Shown: in pieces, positions 16,571 to 23,878 of the stretch
Numbering within the stretch: position 1 is the stretch's first letter
Layout of the letters: every line of letters starts with the position of its first letter
NCBI GenBank assembly: GCA_039024315.1
Contig: JBCCQN010000109.1
Location: forward strand, 1-27,286
Reading direction: 5' to 3'
Length of the DNA: 27,286 nucleotides
Source of the DNA: JBCAWW01 sp039024315
Lineage (GTDB): Bacteria; Bacteroidota; Bacteroidia; J057
Translations under genes and position numbers: made by a program
The notes under the pieces: generated by a model
Told to the model about the DNA's origin: nothing
The model's input: the letters and a program-made list of their open reading frames with translations, nothing else
Database searches by the model: none

Positions 16571-16906
16571 GCGGATTTTCTACCCGTTCGCAAAGACACA
16601 TTTTGGCTCACTGAAAATATACCAATCAGGATTTGCTAGGCCTAAGCCAAACAATTGTGTTGTGGTTTTGTAGTTTTTAGAAAGGTATTGAGCCGTTGTG
16701 GATTTTGCTTTTCTGTAAGGTGTTGAAGTTTAAATGTGTGTTTCCCTCTCAATCATAGCCTTAATCTAATGTTTATTGCTCAGAATTTCAACACATATTG
16801 TTCAATTAGAATGCAAAACAATTAAACAAGAAAATCGAATGTACCAATTTGGAGATTGGAACGTATATTGTAAAGATATCTGGGTATCAACTTCACCTAC
16901 ACATTT
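16571..16906. other. Divergent intergenic region, histidine kinase / secreted acidic protein
   Basis: This 336 bp AT-rich region must hold the promoters for the kinase (-) and the secreted protein (+). No coding ORF or RNA gene is seen. Visible structure is limited to GTGTTGAA (16720-16727) facing TTCAACAC (16787-16794), which could be an operator but could also be chance in AT-rich DNA. Read on the - strand, TATATTTT near 16615-16622 resembles the -7 box TAnnTTTG, but lacks a well-placed -33 box. Confidence 0.35.
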
Positions 16907-17566
16907 ATGCTAAAAAGAATTTCGTTGCCCCTGGTTCTCCTACTGATTTTGTTTGGGAAGCCGGCACTAACATCTGCCCAGACCAGTGGCACTGAGGAAG
17001 CGAGTAAGGTTTATTTAGTCCTCATGGACCTAGAAGCGGATATCGATCTTACCTTTTTGTATTCTAAGAAGTATGACAAGAAGTTTGTTTCCATTGAGTA
17101 CGCTGTTGATGATTCTATCAATAATTTAGACGACTTCTCTTACTATGAAGCACCTTTGGCCGGCCCCGAGTGTTTTGTACCCGAAATCAAATTGGTATAT
17201 GAGTCTCATACTTATGTGATTAGTCTCTATTGCGCCAAAGTGATTAAGTATCGCAACAAGACGCCTTGGTTTACCTCCCAACAAAGACTCAAAAACGATC
17301 TTTTGCTCACCCCACGGATGATTACTTATCTTGACAATCTGAGATCGCAATATTTTGGAGCTGAGGCCAAAAACCAGGCTTTTCTCAATGGGGTGGCTAC
17401 AGGTGAAGCAGTACAAGAGCTCCAAGACAATGGCTCCGAATTAGAGTGGCTGTTTAATGAAGATTTGTTAGATGATGAAGGCGACGAGGCAGATCTAGAA
17501 TTTGAGGAAGAACGAGTACTTCCAGAGGAAGAAGAGCCAGAATACGAGGACGATGGGCTCAAGTAA
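16907..17566 (+). CDS. Secreted protein of unknown function with acidic C-terminus
   Basis: A 219-residue protein I do not recognise. It has a signal peptide (MLKRISLPLVLLLILFGKP, cleavage near TSAQ, residue 25). A predicted alpha/beta body follows (about residues 35-140), with two cysteines (in GPECFVPE and SLYCAKV) that could form a disulfide. Residues 141-180 look helical. The last 45 residues are about half Asp/Glu (for example LPEEEEPEYEDDGLK). The acidic tail could bind cations or a basic partner, but this is only a guess from composition. It begins after a 336 bp divergent spacer, so it probably has its own promoter. Its stop codon touches the stop codon of the gene on the opposite strand with no base between them. 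Confidence 0.75.
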   Translation: MLKRISLPLVLLLILFGKPALTSAQTSGTEEASKVYLVLMDLEADIDLTFLYSKKYDKKFVSIEYAVDDSINNLDDFSYYEAPLAGPECFVPEIKLVYESHTYVISLYCAKVIKYRNKTPWFTSQQRLKNDLLLTPRMITYLDNLRSQYFGAEAKNQAFLNGVATGEAVQELQDNGSELEWLFNEDLLDDEGDEADLEFEEERVLPEEEEPEYEDDGLK

Positions 17567-18349
17567 TTAGCCATTAAATTCAATCGTGATCATGTCATGA
17601 ACCTTAAGTCCGAGCAACTCTGCTGCGGAGGCTTCTCGCATGGCAATCTCTAGCATATCTCCTTCTCCAAATATCGCGAGGGCATCAGCTTTGCTTACAT
17701 CAGAGTAGGTGTTGACAATGCGCCTTAGGCGAACGTTTCTAACGTAGATTTCAAAGCGACGATTTTTCTTGATATCCAAAAAACCGTGGCGGTCAATATT
17801 GGTGATAGCATTGCCAAACTTATCAATATGAATGATCTTACCGCGCAGACAGTTGCCGGCATAAGAGGGGGCTCCCCACCGCAACTCTCGCATCTGATGG
17901 CTCTGTCCTATTTCGTCTAAGGTACCCCCAGAAGCCAAAAATGCTGCCGTGGGGCCATAGTATCGAGCCGCCCGAAAGGACTTGGGATAATTTTTTCGCA
18001 TCAAGCCCTCGTTTTCGATTACCACTACTTTTTCTGCTTGCCCTTCTGAAATCAAGCTGAGGACCCCATTGTCTGGGCCAATGAAGTATTGTTCTTGGTA
18101 TTTCATCACCAAGCCTGTATTGTCATCAGTGGTGTCGGGATCAATCGCAATGAGATGAATGGTGCCTGCAGGGTAGGCTGGAAAAGTGTTTTTGACCACA
18201 AAGGCCGCTTCCATCAGATCAAAGTTTTGAATCTCATGGGTGATGTCAATCAGGTTAGCGGCTGGATACAATGACAAGATCACCCCTTTTACCAAAGCTG
18301 GGTAGTGGCCAGTGCCGCCCATGTCGGATGTGAGGGTGATGATAGACAT
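17567..18349 (-). CDS. DUF62 / SAM hydroxide adenosyltransferase family protein, divergent active site
   Basis: A 260-residue member of the family that includes SAM hydroxide adenosyltransferases, SalL chlorinase and fluorinase. Family features are TSDMGGTGHYPALVKG (residues 7-22), the DITHEI motif (35-40), IAIDPDTTDDN (67-77), IGPDNGVLSL (90-99) and, in the C-terminal domain, IHIDKFGNAITNI. The hydrolases use an Asp-Arg-His set to activate water. Here Asp70 remains, but the Arg position is Asn77 and the His position is Arg126 (KSFRAARYYGP against the usual TFHGRDxFAP). The Asp of the first GxxDxY motif is Gly14. The fold is clear but the reaction is uncertain. I recall similar changes in other Bacteroidota, so this may be a clade-wide subtype. 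Confidence 0.82.
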   Translation of the reverse strand: MSIITLTSDMGGTGHYPALVKGVILSLYPAANLIDITHEIQNFDLMEAAFVVKNTFPAYPAGTIHLIAIDPDTTDDNTGLVMKYQEQYFIGPDNGVLSLISEGQAEKVVVIENEGLMRKNYPKSFRAARYYGPTAAFLASGGTLDEIGQSHQMRELRWGAPSYAGNCLRGKIIHIDKFGNAITNIDRHGFLDIKKNRRFEIYVRNVRLRRIVNTYSDVSKADALAIFGEGDMLEIAMREASAAELLGLKVHDMITIEFNG

Positions 18350-18600
18350 TGTGTGTTTGAACTGGGGCTTATTGTAATTCTATGGCATATTACGAGTTAT
18401 CGTGGCGCAAATCAACTTAATGTCAGGAGAGCGTTTAGGAAGGCTGATGATGATAAATTTTTCATTAGACCAACTTTTTTTACGAAACTCCGTAAATCCA
18501 GATTCCCCTCTACAAGCGTATTTGTACCCCTATTTCCAATGAGCTTTGTCTTGGAAACGAAGTACAAAAGTACGTATTTTATTCGTTGTAAGTTTTTACC

Positions 18601-18614
18601 TACTAAATACTAGC
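18601..18614 (+). repeat. Two TACTNNN heptad units upstream of phoH
   Basis: TACTAAA and TACTAGC stand in tandem 6 bp before the phoH start codon. Both 7-mers recur in the heptad array at 19694-19771, TACTAGC there in inverse orientation. The rest of the 270 bp between 18350 and 18619 holds the divergent promoters of the DUF62 gene and phoH; GTAC-AAAA-GTAC near 18570 is a possible small hairpin. Confidence 0.45.
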
Positions 18615-18619
18615 CCGTA

Positions 18620-19594
18620 TTGACCGAGCATACTTTCCAGCTACATGACATTAGCCCGCTCGAAGTCTATGGCGTAAACAATTTGCGCCTCCAAAGGCTC
18701 GAAGAGGGGTTCCCCGAAATCAAAATCGTGGCCCGGGGAGACGAACTCAAAATCAAAGGAGAAGCCGAAAAAATCGATGCCCTTAAATCGATCCTCACTT
18801 CTCTCCTTGACGAAATTCGTCGCAAAGGCCGTATCTCCGAAAATCGTTTTACCGAGCTAATCGTTCCGCAAAGCGGTGAAAACGGGGAAGCTAAACCCGA
18901 AATCGCAAGCGCTGATACTGTATTGGTGCATGGGAGTGGAGGCATCACCATAAAGCCCAAAAATAAGGGACAGCGACAGATCGTAGCCGCTGAGCAAAAA
19001 AACGATATTATCTTTGCTATTGGCCCTGCGGGAACGGGTAAAACCTATATCGCAGTCGCCTTGGCGGTGAGAGCGCTTAAAGAGAAAAGAGTCAAGAAAA
19101 TTGTCCTCTGCCGCCCTGCGGTGGATGCGGGGGAAAGTCTTGGATTTTTGCCCGGTGATCTCAAAGATAAAGTTGATCCTTATCTAAGGCCGCTTTACGA
19201 TGGACTCGAAGATATGATTCATAGCGAGAAGCTCAAACACTATCTCGCCAACAATATTATCGAAGTAGTCCCGCTGGCCTATATGCGTGGTCGTACGCTT
19301 AACAATGCCTACGTCATCATGGATGAAGCCCAGAACGCTACTGAGATGCAGCTCAAGATGTTTTTGACGCGTATGGGAGAACGCTCACACGTGATCATTA
19401 CTGGGGATGATTCTCAGATAGATTTGCCTTACCGCGTGCGTTCTGGCTTAGTGCAGGGTATGCGTATCCTCAAAGGGATCAAAGGGATTGCTTTCATACG
19501 CCTTAGCGCTTCAGATGTCGTTCGGCACCGCCTGGTAAAAGACATCCTCGCCGCTTACGAGAAAGCAGACGAAAAACGAGAGCAGAGATCCTAA
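18620..19594 (+). CDS. phoH: PhoH-like ATPase; TTG start
   Basis: A 324-residue PhoH-family P-loop ATPase. The N-terminal part (about residues 1-80, with ISPLEVYGVNNLRLQRLEE) is the KH-like region seen in bacterial PhoH/YbeZ. The ATPase core has Walker A GPAGTGKT (135-142) and Walker B YVIMDEAQN (231-239). Also present are the family stretches LCRPAVDAGESLGFLPGDL (163-181) and TGDDSQIDLP. In other bacteria YbeZ works with the RNase YbeY in rRNA processing; the same is inferred here. There is no ATG near the N-terminus, and TTG at 18620 gives a full-length family N-terminus. A strong hairpin terminator follows 20 bp after the stop. Confidence 0.92.
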   Translation: MTEHTFQLHDISPLEVYGVNNLRLQRLEEGFPEIKIVARGDELKIKGEAEKIDALKSILTSLLDEIRRKGRISENRFTELIVPQSGENGEAKPEIASADTVLVHGSGGITIKPKNKGQRQIVAAEQKNDIIFAIGPAGTGKTYIAVALAVRALKEKRVKKIVLCRPAVDAGESLGFLPGDLKDKVDPYLRPLYDGLEDMIHSEKLKHYLANNIIEVVPLAYMRGRTLNNAYVIMDEAQNATEMQLKMFLTRMGERSHVIITGDDSQIDLPYRVRSGLVQGMRILKGIKGIAFIRLSASDVVRHRLVKDILAAYEKADEKREQRS

Positions 19595-19614
19595 ATAGCA
19601 AAGCTCTTAAAGAG

Positions 19615-19656
19615 AAACCGAGAAGTAGGACAATGAGTCTCGCTTCTCGGTTTTTT
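19615..19656. terminator. Rho-independent terminator after phoH, probably bidirectional
   Basis: AAACCGAGAAG (19615-19625) pairs perfectly with CTTCTCGGTTT (19643-19653), and the T run extends to 19656. The loop is 17 nt. On the - strand the same stem is followed by TTTCTCTTT, so it can also stop transcripts coming from sucD. Confidence 0.88.
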
Positions 19657-19669
19657 ATGTTTTGTATCG

Positions 19670-19687
19670 TCCGCTTCGCGGAACGCT
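19670..19687 (+). repeat. Single copy of the short hairpin repeat
   Basis: TCCGCTTCGCGGAACGCT is the motif GCTTCGCNGAACGCT with a CCGC-TTC-GCGG hairpin. Relative to the copy at 13510-13526, the outer pair is C-G instead of T-A, a compensatory change. It lies 14 bp after the T run of the phoH terminator. Confidence 0.65.
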
Positions 19688-19693
19688 TTTGTT

Positions 19694-19771
19694 GTATTTA
19701 GTATCAGGTAGCTAGTATGTAGACCTCTGTTATCAGTACTTAATACTATCTACTAAATACTTACTACTAAG
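19694..19771. repeat. Degenerate heptad array in inverted arrangement
   Basis: Right half, 19737-19771: five uninterrupted 7-mers TACTTAA, TACTATC, TACTAAA, TACTTAC and TACTAAG. The last overlaps the sucD stop codon. Left half, 19697-19717: TTTAGTA, TCAGGTA and GCTAGTA, the same unit in reverse complement. Between them are 19 bp. The outer blocks GTATTTAGTA (19694-19703) and TACTAAATAC (19751-19760) are perfect inverted repeats. It occupies most of the convergent gap between phoH and sucD. Confidence 0.65.
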
Positions 19772-20636
19772 CTAAAGCTTTGGCCATGGTAACGCCGATC
19801 TCACCAGGAGATTCAACTACGTGGATACCACAGTCAGCCATTACGCGCATTTTTTCGGCAGCAGTACCTTTACCGCCAGCTACGATAGCACCAGCGTGGC
19901 CCATGCGGCGTCCGGGAGGCGCTGTTTGTCCAGCGATAAAGCCAACCACAGGCTTAGTAACGTTATCTTTGATCCACTCAGCAGCAATTTCCTCATTCTG
20001 GCCACCGATCTCACCGATCATAACGATCCCTTCTGTATCTGGATCTTCATTAAACAGCTTGATGATATCTAAGTGAGGAGAACCAATGATAGGATCACCA
20101 CCGATACCCACACAGGTAGACTGTCCCATACCTTGCTTACTTACTTGGTCAACTGCCTCATAAGTCAAGGTGCCAGAACGGCTAACGATACCAATCTTAC
20201 CAGGAGTGTGAATAAAGCCAGGCATGATACCCAACTTGCATTCACCAGGCGTAATGACACCAGGGCAGTTAGGACCGATCATGCGGATGCCACGATCGTC
20301 GATATACTGCTTAGCGTAGATCATATCTCGCACGGGAATTCCCTCAGTGATCGTAATGATGAGATCAACGCCAGCGTCAGCGGCTTCCATGATCGCATCT
20401 GCGGCAAAGGCAGGCGGTACAAAAATAATGGAAACGTCCGCTCCGGTTTCCTGTACAGCTTCATAAGCCGTGTTGAAAACGGGACGATCTAGATGGGTCA
20501 TACCGCCTTTGTTGGGCGTTACCCCACCGACGACTTGAGAGCCATATTCGATCATTTGCTGGGCGTGAAAACTACCTTCTTTGCCGGTAAAGCCTTGAAC
20601 AATGATTTTGGAATCCTTATTGACGAGAATGCTCAT
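19767..20636 (-). CDS. sucD: Succinyl-CoA ligase, alpha subunit
   Basis: A 289-residue subunit of the TCA-cycle enzyme that interconverts succinyl-CoA and succinate with ATP or GTP formation. It has the CoA-binding Rossmann part (IIVQGFTGKEGSFHAQQM), then IGPNCPGVITPGECKLGIMPG and the phosphohistidine His247 in GRRMGHAGAIVAGGKG. The length is normal for SucD. The frame is open 66 bp further upstream, but ATG 20636 gives the standard MSILVNKDSKIIVQGF start. sucC is not adjacent, so the beta subunit must be encoded elsewhere. The stop codon lies within the heptad array on its 3' side. Confidence 0.96.
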   Translation of the reverse strand: MSILVNKDSKIIVQGFTGKEGSFHAQQMIEYGSQVVGGVTPNKGGMTHLDRPVFNTAYEAVQETGADVSIIFVPPAFAADAIMEAADAGVDLIITITEGIPVRDMIYAKQYIDDRGIRMIGPNCPGVITPGECKLGIMPGFIHTPGKIGIVSRSGTLTYEAVDQVSKQGMGQSTCVGIGGDPIIGSPHLDIIKLFNEDPDTEGIVMIGEIGGQNEEIAAEWIKDNVTKPVVGFIAGQTAPPGRRMGHAGAIVAGGKGTAAEKMRVMADCGIHVVESPGEIGVTMAKALA

Positions 20637-20800
20637 ATTTTGAGGATAAATGAGTAGTATTTTACTGCGGGCAAAGTTATCTGGCAAAAGGGGAAAAACC
20701 AAGCCTCAAAGCATACAAAAAGCGGGAGTTTTTGAGGGCGATTCACAAGGACTTCGTGATTTTAATTGATTTTGTTATGCATGCAGAGTATTTTGTTGGT

Positions 20801-21694
20801 ATGAAATTATTGCGAACCCCCGATGAACGATTTCAGGCCCTTAAAAACTATGACTTTGCGCCTCACTATGTTGAGCTTGATGGCATCCGGATCCATTATG
20901 TAGATGAAGGGCCACGGGATGGCCAAACCGTCTTATTGCTGCACGGTGAACCAAGCTGGTCGTATCTCTATCGCTTTATGATTCCCCCATTGGTGGAGGC
21001 AGGTTTTCGGGTCGTAGCACCTGATCTGATTGGTTTTGGCAAGTCTGACAAGCCTACAGAGCAAAGCGATTATACCTATCAAAAGCATGTTGATTGGATG
21101 ACGGCTTGGCTAGAGGCAATTGATCTGCGAGGGATCACGCTTTTCTGTCAGGATTGGGGAGGACTGATTGGGTTACGGCTCGTCGCCGAACGCGGAGATC
21201 GTTTTCAGCGAGTGGTGGCGGCCAATACATTCCTGCCAGTTGGTAAGGGCAAAGCGCCCGATGCATTTATACAATGGCAACAATTTGCCAAGCAAAGTCC
21301 TAAGTTTGATGTCGGTAGAGTGGTCAATGGTGGTAGCGCTAGAAAGCTAGCTGAGGAAGAAATAGCGGCATATGATGCTCCTTTTCCAGACGATACTTAC
21401 AAAGCTGGTGCAAGAATATTTCCGGCTTTAGTACCCACTACTGAAGACGATCCTGCGGTGCCAGCTAATATAGAGGCGTGGAAAAAGCTGAGGCAATGGG
21501 AGAAACCATTCTTAACTGCTTTCAGTGATTTGGATCCTATCACCAAAGGGGGCGAAAAATATCTGCAAGCCAATATCCCAGGCGCCAAAGGTCAGCCTCA
21601 TACCATTATTCGAGGCGGTGGTCACTTCTTACAAGAAGACAAAGGACCAGAGCTCGCCGCGCTCATTATCTCTTTCATTCAAAAAAATCCCTAA
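20801..21694 (+). CDS. Haloalkane dehalogenase-like alpha/beta hydrolase (HLD-I type)
   Basis: A 297-residue alpha/beta hydrolase. The nucleophile is Asp118, followed by halide-binding Trp119 in CQDWGG. The oxyanion motif is HGEPSWSYLYR (48-58). The likely acid is Asp245 in FSDLDPIT, the base His275 in GGGHFLQED, and the cap has Trp159 (FIQWQQFAK), which matches the second halide-binding Trp of the HLD-I group. All residues needed for dehalogenation of haloalkanes are present, although natural substrates of such enzymes are often unknown. The frame opens at 20732, but ATG 20801 gives the typical MKLLRTPDERF N-terminus. The acyl-CoA dehydrogenase gene starts 12 bp after the stop. Confidence 0.87.
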   Translation: MKLLRTPDERFQALKNYDFAPHYVELDGIRIHYVDEGPRDGQTVLLLHGEPSWSYLYRFMIPPLVEAGFRVVAPDLIGFGKSDKPTEQSDYTYQKHVDWMTAWLEAIDLRGITLFCQDWGGLIGLRLVAERGDRFQRVVAANTFLPVGKGKAPDAFIQWQQFAKQSPKFDVGRVVNGGSARKLAEEEIAAYDAPFPDDTYKAGARIFPALVPTTEDDPAVPANIEAWKKLRQWEKPFLTAFSDLDPITKGGEKYLQANIPGAKGQPHTIIRGGGHFLQEDKGPELAALIISFIQKNP

Positions 21695-21706
21695 TCTCAA
21701 AAATAT

Positions 21707-23545
21707 ATGGCTACTCAAGCACAAGCGATCGATATCAATACCCTGCCTCAGTACGCAAGTATGGAAAACTTGCTTTTCCTTTTGTTTGATGTCCACGGGG
21801 CCGATATGCTCAGTCAGCATCCTCGTTTTCAGGATTTTGACAAGGAGACGATAGAAATGAGTATAGCGGCAGCAAGGCAGTTATCTGATACCTACCTATT
21901 TCCTTATCTCGAAAAAATGGACCGTGAAGGCTGTACCTATGCAGACGGGCAGATATACGTACCAGCAGAGATTAAGGCTGTCATGAAGCAAATGGCGGAG
22001 GGCGGCTGGATTGCTTCTACCGCTCCAATAGAAGCTGGGGGCCTAGATATGCCCCATATGGTGCAGATTGCGGCTGAATTTTTGTTTGAGGCTGCAAATA
22101 ATGCCGTTGTTGGTTATCCGATGTTGACCGCTGGTGCAGCACGTTTGATTTATTCGTTCGGCTCCGCCGAACTCTCAAACACCTATGTCCCCCATATGTT
22201 TGAAGGTAATTGGCAGGGAACGATGGCCCTGACTGAGCCACAAGCGGGTAGTTCGCTCACGGATATTACTACCAAAGCTACTCCTACGGCAGCTGGGCAT
22301 TTCCTCATCGAGGGGCAAAAAATCTTTATTTCTTCTGGAGACCATGATCAAGTAGAAAATGTGGTGCATTTGATGCTTGCTCGCATAGAGGGCGCCCCAG
22401 CGGGAACGAAGGGGATTTCCCTATTTGTAGTACCTAAGAAGCGTCCTACTGAAGCAGGAGACTTAGAAGATAATGATGTTCAGACTGCGGGTATCTTCCA
22501 CAAGATGGGGCAATTGGCCTATGCGACCGCACATCTCATGATGGGAGAAAAAGGCAACTGTCATGGCTATCTGGTAGGCGAGGAAAATCAAGGACTTCGC
22601 TATATGTTCCAAATGATGAATGCTGCTCGCATCAGTGTAGGAGTAGGCGGCGCAGGAGTAGCCTCAGCTGCTTATTATGCTTCTTATCGCTATGCACTGG
22701 AGCGTCCTCAGGGCCGTCCCATCGGGAAACGGGACCTCTCAAAGCCTCAGACTCTGATCACCAATCACCCTGATGTGCGTCGTATGTTGTTCATGCAAAA
22801 GGCAATCGTAGAAGGTTCGCTGGGATTGATTCTGCAATGTGGCTATTATCTGGATAAGATGCACACTACTGAAGGGGAAGAGAAGATGCACTACTATCAA
22901 TTACTGGAGTTGCTGACCCCGATCGTAAAAACCTATCCTTGTGAGGCTGGAATTCAGGCAGTCAGCAACGGATTGCAGGTACTAGGTGGCTATGGCTTTT
23001 TGAAAGACTATGCCTTAGAGCAGTATTATCGGGATATCCGAATAATGCCAATTTATGAAGGAACTACCGGAATCCAATCCCAAGATTTGTTGGGCCGCAA
23101 GGTGATGATGAATCAGGGTGAGGTAGTGAAGATGCTTATGGCAGAAGTACAAAAAGATATTGCTCGGGCTAAGCAATGGGAAAGCTTTGCTGGTACAATT
23201 GCGGCCTTAGAAAAGGAGCTAATGCGAGTGGGACAAGTGATTCAGCATCTAAGTACGATCGCGATGAAGGGAGAGACGACTCGTTTCTTGTCAGATGCTA
23301 ATCTGTTTATGGAGATGTTTTCCCTCGTAGTAGTGGCTTGGCAATGGCTCAAACAAGGGATCGAAGCCCAGAATCAATTAGCGGAAACTACTGATAGTGA
23401 GCGAGTCCTGTTTCTCGAGAGCAAATTGCACACTATGCGCTTCTTTTATGCTTATGAATTGGTAAAGACCAAAGGATTAGCTGCACGTCTAATGGATGAA
23501 ACAGTCCTTACTTTGGTAGATTCTGAGCGTGAATTGCTGCGTTAA
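21707..23545 (+). CDS. Long acyl-CoA dehydrogenase with C-terminal extension
   Basis: A 612-residue flavoprotein dehydrogenase, longer than the classical type of about 380 residues. The FAD/substrate part shows MALTEPQAGSSLTDITTKA (near residue 175), GQKIFISSGDHD and GVGGAGVASAAYY. The likely catalytic base is Glu451 in MPIYEGTTGIQSQDLLGRK, followed by an extra helical domain of the Acyl-CoA_dh_C type. This architecture is shared with 3-methylmercaptopropionyl-CoA dehydrogenases (DmdC) and with fatty acyl-CoA dehydrogenases, and the sequence alone does not decide the substrate. It begins 12 bp after the dehalogenase-like gene, so the two form a likely operon. Confidence 0.9.
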   Translation: MATQAQAIDINTLPQYASMENLLFLLFDVHGADMLSQHPRFQDFDKETIEMSIAAARQLSDTYLFPYLEKMDREGCTYADGQIYVPAEIKAVMKQMAEGGWIASTAPIEAGGLDMPHMVQIAAEFLFEAANNAVVGYPMLTAGAARLIYSFGSAELSNTYVPHMFEGNWQGTMALTEPQAGSSLTDITTKATPTAAGHFLIEGQKIFISSGDHDQVENVVHLMLARIEGAPAGTKGISLFVVPKKRPTEAGDLEDNDVQTAGIFHKMGQLAYATAHLMMGEKGNCHGYLVGEENQGLRYMFQMMNAARISVGVGGAGVASAAYYASYRYALERPQGRPIGKRDLSKPQTLITNHPDVRRMLFMQKAIVEGSLGLILQCGYYLDKMHTTEGEEKMHYYQLLELLTPIVKTYPCEAGIQAVSNGLQVLGGYGFLKDYALEQYYRDIRIMPIYEGTTGIQSQDLLGRKVMMNQGEVVKMLMAEVQKDIARAKQWESFAGTIAALEKELMRVGQVIQHLSTIAMKGETTRFLSDANLFMEMFSLVVVAWQWLKQGIEAQNQLAETTDSERVLFLESKLHTMRFFYAYELVKTKGLAARLMDETVLTLVDSERELLR

Positions 23546-23578
23546 AACATCAAATTAACCCTTTGTGTTGCAACCGTT

Positions 23579-23660
23579 CCCACCTGAAAAAAGCTAATCT
23601 GCTTGTTTCAGTAGTGGGTAATAATCGCTATTATAGATTGAAAGCGAAATCGTTTTCGCT
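23579..23660 (+). terminator. Two consecutive hairpins after the acyl-CoA dehydrogenase gene
   Basis: CCCAC-CTGAAA (23579-23589) pairs with TTTCAG-TA-GTGGG (23606-23618), leaving a 2-nt bulge, and an inner AAGC/GCTT stem closes a 6-nt loop. A second hairpin, AGCGAAA-TCGT-TTTCGCT, lies at 23643-23660. Neither is followed by a T run, so termination or mRNA end protection is an inference from position, 33 bp after the stop codon. Confidence 0.45.
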
Positions 23661-23805
23661 CAAGAAACAGTAAAGGACTAACCAAAAAAAACTAACTACT
23701 CTGGGGGCTGCTGCGCCTACCGCGAAAACTTAAATCAATAGTCAAATTTTACGATAGGTTGCTAAAAAGTAACAAGGCATCTCTATGCCCAAATTGATGC
23801 ATTTC

Positions 23806-23836
23806 TTTCGAGACGCAAACGGATACTCTATGCTTT
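23806..23836 (+). promoter_or_regulatory. Weak candidate promoter for susC
   Basis: TTTC (23806-23809), a 19 bp spacer and TATGCTTT (23829-23836) resemble the Bacteroidota -33/-7 pair with three mismatches in total. The spacing is good, and the resulting leader would be about 35 nt. Low confidence. Confidence 0.25.
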
Positions 23837-23878
23837 TTTATGAACTGATAAACTATCTCACCAATCAAAAAAACTACT

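Larger units (their letters stand above)
23546..23878. other. Intergenic region between acyl-CoA dehydrogenase and susC
   Basis: These 333 bp hold two hairpins (separate entry) and a candidate promoter near the susC end. A 54-codon ORF, 23785-23949, overlaps the susC start but has no protein-like features. The decamer TTACGATAGG at about 23750 also occurs at about 4562 before coxB, possibly by chance. Nothing else is recognised. Confidence 0.4.

Noticed and set aside
16720..16794. GTGTTGAA/TTCAACAC inverted repeat as an operator
   Set aside because: An 8-bp inverted repeat with a 59 bp spacer is expected by chance in AT-rich DNA of this length, and no regulator is nearby.
18305..18613. A 102-codon ORF across the start of the DUF62 gene and the phoH upstream region
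   Set aside because: Its first part is antisense to conserved codons of the DUF62 gene, and the remainder is AT-rich promoter-like DNA with no recognisable protein character.
20637..20702. A 22-residue extension of SucD
   Set aside because: The extension is not like any SucD N-terminus, while ATG 20636 starts the standard sequence and length.
20732..20800. A 23-residue extension of the dehalogenase-like protein
   Set aside because: The extension is unlike family N-termini; ATG 20801 begins the typical MKLLRTPDERF.
4562..23759. TTACGATAGG shared by the gaps before coxB and susC
   Set aside because: A single shared 10-mer in two gaps of a 27 kb window is weak, and neither copy has the same spacing to a start codon.
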